In this document: positions 56,911-64,000 of the stretch, piece by piece | Numbering within the stretch: the first letter of the stretch is position 1 | Layout of the letters: every line of letters begins with the position of its first letter | Source: CAVQNQ01 sp963714205 | GTDB taxonomy: Bacteria; Acidobacteriota; Terriglobia; Bryobacterales; Bryobacteraceae | Direction of reading: 5' to 3' | DNA length: 64,000 nt | Assembly: GCA_963714205.1 (NCBI GenBank) | Contig: CAVQNQ010000008.1 | Coordinates: 277,881-341,880, forward strand | Notes under the pieces: model-generated | Seen by the model: only the letters and a program-made list of their open reading frames with translations | Told to the model about the DNA's origin: nothing | Databases searched by the model: none | Translations under genes and position numbers: made by a program

Positions 56911-57318
56911 ATGCGACGAATTCTGAACGCATTATTGCTCACGGGGGCTTTGGTAAGTTTTGGCACTCTGGCGCGAGCGCAATATGGGCCGCCGGGAAGC
57001 CCGTACCAGCCTGATTCGGTAAATGCTCTGGTGGAGAAAGTTCACACGGACCTAACCCACGGCTATGAGCGGTGGCATATCTCCAACGGCGACCGCGACC
57101 GCCTGAATGGCGCCGAAAAGCAGCTTCGCGATTTTGTCCGCGACTGGCGGCACGGTAAATTCGACAAGGACGATCTCGACCGCTCCATCGCCTCGATTCA
57201 GCACGTGCTCGACAACAACCACCTTTCGGGTCCCGAACGCGATGCCCTGGGGCAGGACGTGGAAAGTCTGCGCCATATGCGCGAAGCGTACGACCGGCAC
57301 GAAATCGGCCGCTGGTAA
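56911..57318 (+). CDS. small secreted hypothetical protein
   Basis: 135 residues from ATG 56911 with GAAGGGA about 10 nt upstream. Signal peptide MRRILNALLLTGALVSFGTLARA, then a soluble, charged alpha-helical region of about 110 residues (AEKQLRDFVRDWRHGKFDKD, SIASIQHVLDNNHLSGPERD). No known domain recognised. It stands alone before secA. Confidence 0.65.
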   Translation: MRRILNALLLTGALVSFGTLARAQYGPPGSPYQPDSVNALVEKVHTDLTHGYERWHISNGDRDRLNGAEKQLRDFVRDWRHGKFDKDDLDRSIASIQHVLDNNHLSGPERDALGQDVESLRHMREAYDRHEIGRW

Positions 57319-57465
57319 GCCCCCGCCACCTCCGCCGGTGCGATGCGGTGCGCCCGGCCGGTGCACCGCAACTTCTGCCGTGCTTCCGCGCCTCGTTGAG
57401 TTCCCTCTTCCCGCCATCAGGTTAAAATAGGAAGTGGAGGAGTCCCCCCGTACCGAGACCTTTTC

Positions 57466-60357
<2,892 letters not shown>

Positions 60358-60424
60358 TGCTGAAAGCCAGGTTTACATCCGCGTCTCCGCGTCTCCGCGG
60401 TGAGTTCACAACGCCACCAAGATT

Positions 60425-61392
60425 ATGAAAGCTCTCCTCTTCGCTCTGCTCCTGCCCGGCCTTGTCTCGGCCGCCATACTGCCCGATGCCATCGGGGCCT
60501 ATCATCGGACCGCTACCACGCAGCCGGCGCTCGCGGACCGGGCGTTGTGGGACGAACTCGGTTTGAAGAACTCCGAAACCGCCATTACGAAAACGGCCCG
60601 GCGAAGTTCACCGCCACTGCGTGGCAGCTGCAGGACACCACCGGCTCCCTGGCGGCCTTCGACTGGCAGCGTCCCGCCGGCGCCCAGCCATCGAGCGTCG
60701 CTTCCATGGCGGTGGAAACGCCTCGTGAGCTGCTGCTGGTCCACGGGAATTACCTGCTCGTCTTTGAGGGCTACAAGCCCACCACCCCGGAACTCGATGC
60801 CCTGGCCGAGGCCCTGGTAAACGTTGACTCCGCCCCGCTGCCCGTTCTGCCGGGTTATTTGCCCAGCCAGGGGCTAGAACCAAACAGCGAGCGGTACATC
60901 CTCGGGCCGGCCAGCCTGCAGAAGTTCGATCCGGTGATTCCGCCTTCGGTGGCGGCTTTCCACCTGGGAACGGAAGCCCAGGTGGGAGTTTTCCATAGCC
61001 CCAAGGGGGACATGACCGTTGGAATTTTCAACTATCCCACGCCGCAGATGGCCATGCAGCAGATCGAGCAGTTCAGGAAAATCCCAGGTGCGATGGCCAA
61101 GCGCAGCGGGCCTTTGGTAGCCGCGATCATCTCCCCGCCCGATCCGGACGCCGCCGAGCGCCTGTTGGCCAACATTCGCTACCAGGCTGAAGTCACCAGC
61201 GATGAATACGTTCCCACCCGCCGGGATAACATCGGCAACCTGGTCATAAATGTCTTTATTCTCATAGGTTTCCTGCTGTTGTTTGCCACCGTTGCCGGAT
61301 TCGCGGTGGGTGGTTTCCGGGTGCTTCTGCGGGTCCTGCGTAAGGGGGAAGAACCCGAGGTGATGATCGCGCTGCACCTGGAACGGCGCTGA
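60425..61392 (+). CDS. DUF6599-like membrane protein, frameshifted
   Basis: The first frame from ATG 60425 gives a signal peptide and MKALLFALLLPGLVSAAILP then ALADRALWDELGLKNSETA. The second frame continues HYENGPAKFTATAWQLQDTT to 61392. Adding one C in GCC(C)ATTACG at about 60582 joins them into 322 residues. The body is soluble (AAFHLGTEAQVGVFHSPKGD, AMQQIEQFRKIPGAMAKRSG) and a C-terminal helix follows (LVINVFILIGFLLLFATVAG), so it is exported and membrane-anchored. The DUF6599 assignment is tentative; the function is unknown. Confidence 0.65.
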
Positions 61393-61554
61393 TACCCATT
61401 ACATAAATAACCGTTTTTGTTTGTCTTAGAAAGAAATCCTCAGGCGCAAGAGGCCTCTTTCCAGGGGCTTGGAAGGCCTGTGCAAAAATCGACAGATCCG
61501 CAAGTCAGGGCTTACGAGCAGGTTACACGGGAAAATTTTACGCGGGAATTTTTC

Positions 61555-61583
61555 TTGACTTGAGAGCCGCGTGGAAATAAGAT
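61555..61583 (+). promoter_or_regulatory. strong sigma70-like promoter
   Basis: TTGACT at 61555-61560, exactly 17 bp, TAAGAT at 61578-61583, within an AT-rich stretch that also contains GGAAAATTTTACGCGGGAAT just upstream. Transcription would start near 61590, ahead of the structured RNA. Confidence 0.6.
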
Positions 61584-61589
61584 CCAACT

Positions 61590-61700
61590 ACAAAGATTTT
61601 GACGGTTGCGATTCCGTCGAAACTGATTCTCCCATCGAACATCGCCCTGGTAGAACAGGGTCGAAATGCTCACCCACCTGGGTGAGCATTTCTATTTATT
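61590..61700 (+). ncRNA. probable structured small RNA or leader upstream of RNase J
   Basis: Three hairpins lie in order: TTTTGACGG/CCGTCGAAA (9 bp with one G-U, loop TTGCGATT), CCCTG/CAGGG (loop GTAGAA), and a perfect 13-base inverted repeat at 61664-61676 / 61679-61691 (AAATGCTCACCCA / TGGGTGAGCATTT) followed by CTATTTATT. The last looks like an intrinsic terminator. With the promoter just upstream this is about a 110-nt transcript. It may be a stand-alone sRNA or an attenuator for rnj 300 bp on. No known riboswitch class was recognised. Confidence 0.5.
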
Positions 61701-61993
61701 GCAAACATTACGTTTATACTCATCGTATGGCCTTTTCCCCCACCGCGGGGCGCTTCCGCGGCCCTTTCTGGCGCGCCTTTTCGGGAATGCAGCTCTCGCC
61801 GGTGGTGGCGGCCGCGCCTGTGCGCCTTTTACGCCCTCCTCGGCCCAGAGCGCCAAAATGGGTATCCCGGCCCCACCCCGATGCACTGGCGGGCCGGATT
61901 TCGCGCGCAACCGGCACTCTGGCGAGCTTTGGAAGCGCTACCCCGCTGTCCGATTGGCCAGCGCCGGGTTATCGTTAAGTGTCGGCAATCAGA
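61701..61993 (+). other. intergenic stretch before RNase J
   Basis: About 290 bp. All three forward frames are partly open but none has conserved-looking protein text or a good ribosome site; a TATACT hexamer at 61715-61720 lacks a -35. Probably the untranslated leader of rnj or a degraded gene. Confidence 0.4.
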
Positions 61994-63665
61994 ATGACAG
62001 ATCAGAAGCTACAAGTGATTCCCCTGGGCGGATTGGGCGAGTTCGGCATGAACATGACCGCTATCCGCTTCGGCGACGACCTCATCCTCCTCGATTGCGG
62101 GGTGATGTTCCCCGGGGCCGAGCTGCTGGGCGTGGACCTGGTAATGCCCGACCTCACCTTTCTCCGCGAGAACCGGAGCTTCATACGCGCCCTGATTCTC
62201 ACCCACGGCCACGAGGACCACATCGGCGCCGTCCCCTATCTGCTTTCCGAGATCGATGTCCCCGTTTACGGCACCGATTTCACGCTGGCCCTGGTGGACC
62301 GGCGCCTGGAAGAGTACGAGCTCGAAGAGGAGCCGCGCTTCATCCACATCAAGCCCAAACAGATCGTGGATATCGGCGCCTTCAAGATCGAGTTCATTCA
62401 CGTGACGCACTCCATCGTGAGCGCTGTCGCGCTGGCCATTACGACGCCGCTCGGCGTGATCCTTCACACCGGCGACTTCAAGGTGGATCCCACCCCCACC
62501 GATAACGAGCTGTTCGACCTGCACACCCTGGCCGACTACGGCAAGCGCGGCGTGCTGCTGCTGCTCTCCGATTCCACCAACTCGGACCGGCCGGGCTACA
62601 CCGAATCCGAACGCGCCGTGCGGCCGCGCATGGAGGAGATCTTCAACCGCGCCGAGCGCCGCGTGATCGTCTCCTGTTTCAGCTCCTCGATCCATCGCAT
62701 CCAGCTCGTCCTGGACCTCTCGCAGGAGTACGGCCGCCGCGTGGCGGTGGTGGGCCGCAGCATGGTCTCCATCACCGAGATCGCCCATTCGCTGGGTCTG
62801 CTGGACATTCCCGATAACATCCTGCTGCGCCCGCAGGATGTCATGAGCGTGGCCCCCGACAAGGTGACGGTCCTGATTTCTGGGACCCAGGGCGAGCCCA
62901 TGTCCGCGCTGGCGCGCGTGGCCGTGGATAACCACAAGAATATTTCCATCGAGCGCGGCGACACCGTGGCGCTCAGCTCGCGCATAATTCCGGGCAACGA
63001 AAAGGCCATCTACCGCATGATCGACCACATGTCGCGGCGCGGCGCGGACGTGCTGTACGGCAGCATGAATCCGCCGCTGCATGTCTCCGGGCACGCCAGC
63101 GTGGAGGAGATGAAGCTTATTCTGAACCTGGTGCGGCCGCGCTATTTCATGCCCATCCACGGCGAATTCCGCCAGCTCTCCAAGCACGCGCGCCTGGCCG
63201 AGCACTTGCGCTTCGCGGGCCTGGAAGACACCTTCATCATGGAATCGGGCGAGGTGCTCGAAATCGACCATCACGGCGCGCGCAAGGCCGGCCGCGTGCC
63301 GGTGGGCCGCGTGTGCATCGATTCCGGATCGGTGGACGACGTGGTGCAGGAGATGGTGATCCGCGACCGCCGGCATCTCTCCGAAGACGGCATCGTGCTG
63401 CCGATCATCGCCATCAACCGTCAGACCGGCCGCATGGAAAACCTGCCGGAGATCGTCAGCGTGCGGATTCGCGGTCGCCGAAGAGGGCTCCGAGTTCATG
63501 CGGAACGCGCGCCAGGTGGTGGCCAAGACCCTGGAAAGTTCCAACCCGGAAGAGAAGGCCGATTGGGGCGTGGTGAAGGAGAAGGTGCGCGCCGATCTCA
63601 AACGCTACATCGTCAAACAGACGTCGCGGCGCCCGCTGATCATGCCTGTGGTGCTGGAGGTGTGA
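61994..63665 (+). CDS. rnj: ribonuclease J, frameshifted near the C-terminus
   Basis: From ATG 61994 (MTDQKLQVIPLGGLGEFGMN) the metallo-beta-lactamase/beta-CASP core is complete: LTHGHEDHIGAVPYLLSEID (HxHxDH), HSIVSAVALAITTPLGVILH-TGDFK, SDSTNSDRPGYTESE, VISGTQGEPMSALARVA-type strand and HVSGHASVEEMKLILNLVRP. The frame breaks at 63461-63465 (net one extra or two missing bases). The other frame then reads VAEEGSEFMRNARQVVAKTL, and RRPLIMPVVLEV to a stop at 63665, giving the usual about 556-residue RNase J. Without repair the product runs on to 63850 with nonsense. Enzyme for 5'-3' RNA decay and processing. Confidence 0.9.
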
Positions 63666-63954
63666 ACCAACTGATGTGCGCCCGCCCCGGGGATCTTCCA
63701 AGGTCAATTGGGGCAGCTTCGCGGCTGAACCATACGATTCGACACCGACAACTATCTTTCTCACTGCGATTACGGTGTTTTCCAAAGAGGCGCAAAGACT
63801 TTCTGGGAGGCAAATCCGTTTCTTTCCCAATTGGATCGGAAGGCGAATGAATTCGACTGGACTTCTGGAACAGGAAAGATGAACTAGACGGGTTTTGGAA
63901 CAGTTTTGGTACAGAAAGGGCAGTCGAAGGTGCTATGGATTCCGAGGGGTTGGA
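63666..63954. other. 289-bp intergenic stretch before tRNA-Val
   Basis: Nothing beyond the frame-shifted tail of rnj is supported here; no hairpin with a U-tract was seen. Confidence 0.4.
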
Positions 63955-64000
63955 TGGTGGGCGCGACAGGACTCGAACCTGTGACCTCCTGCGTGTGAAG
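63955..64000 (-). tRNA. tRNA-Val (CAC), partial
   Basis: On the minus strand the 3' two-thirds are present: anticodon loop TTCACAC with anticodon CAC, anticodon stem GCAGG, variable loop, T-arm ACAGGTTCGAGTCCTGT, acceptor strand CGCGCCC and encoded CCA at 63955-63957. The 5' acceptor and D-arm lie beyond the window. Confidence 0.85.

Noticed and set aside
61724..61978. 84-codon frame between the structured RNA and rnj
   Set aside because: No ribosome site, no conserved-looking text and equally open alternative frames.
62009..63601. 530-codon minus-strand frame opposite rnj
   Set aside because: Antisense shadow of RNase J.

Overview
The window is high-GC bacterial chromosome that looks acidobacterial (Solibacter/Bryobacter-like). 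This is an inference from gene content: a PQQ-propeller/Ig-repeat giant surface protein, a HAD-UbiA fusion in a polysaccharide cluster, a leuABCD operon, RNase J, an M2 peptidase, and GC-rich codon use that leaves long antisense open frames everywhere. No phage, insertion sequence or CRISPR array was seen.

Region 1 (1-29.3 kb, all on the minus strand, transcribed right to left) is an exopolysaccharide/capsule locus. It begins with a NusG/UpxY-type antiterminator, followed by Wza export protein, Wzc chain-length/tyrosine kinase, glycosyltransferases, a Wzy-like polymerase, a WcaF-type acetyltransferase, a WecA-type initiating transferase, a secreted glycosidase-like protein, a Wzx flippase and three more GT4 transferases. 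Next come two polytopic GT-C-type enzymes flanking a HAD-UbiA fusion, then a roughly 1,960-residue secreted PQQ/Ig protein and a second, partial PQQ-like secreted protein. Many genes overlap by ATGA or a few bases, so a long transcription unit needing antitermination is plausible.

Region 2 (29.3-30.6 kb) holds no intact gene. It has a promoter-like element, a 24-nt near-palindrome, C-terminal remnants of a sensor kinase and an RND pump, and a decayed higBA toxin-antitoxin pair, ending at tRNA-Asp.

Region 3 (30.7-41 kb, plus strand) carries an M2 dipeptidase, a cyclophilin, nadD, a GH35-like glycosidase, and a divergent LysR gene facing leuA-leuB-leuC-leuD. Region 4 (41-56 kb) mixes accessory genes (DUF4365-like protein, hicAB, DUF3644/HEPN-like protein, higBA) with copper export (copZ-copA), an NfrB-like c-di-GMP-responsive glycosyltransferase, an MFS carrier, a nuclease-like protein, a PPi-type phosphofructokinase and a methyltransferase. 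Region 5 (56-64 kb) has an SDR enzyme, secA, a DUF6599-like membrane protein, a probable structured RNA with its own promoter, RNase J and a partial tRNA-Val.

Six otherwise normal genes (wza, cyclophilin, leuA, the DUF3644 gene, the DUF6599-like gene, rnj) are each broken by a small frame error. In five of them the loss of one C or G in a short run explains it, so consensus errors should be excluded before calling them pseudogenes.
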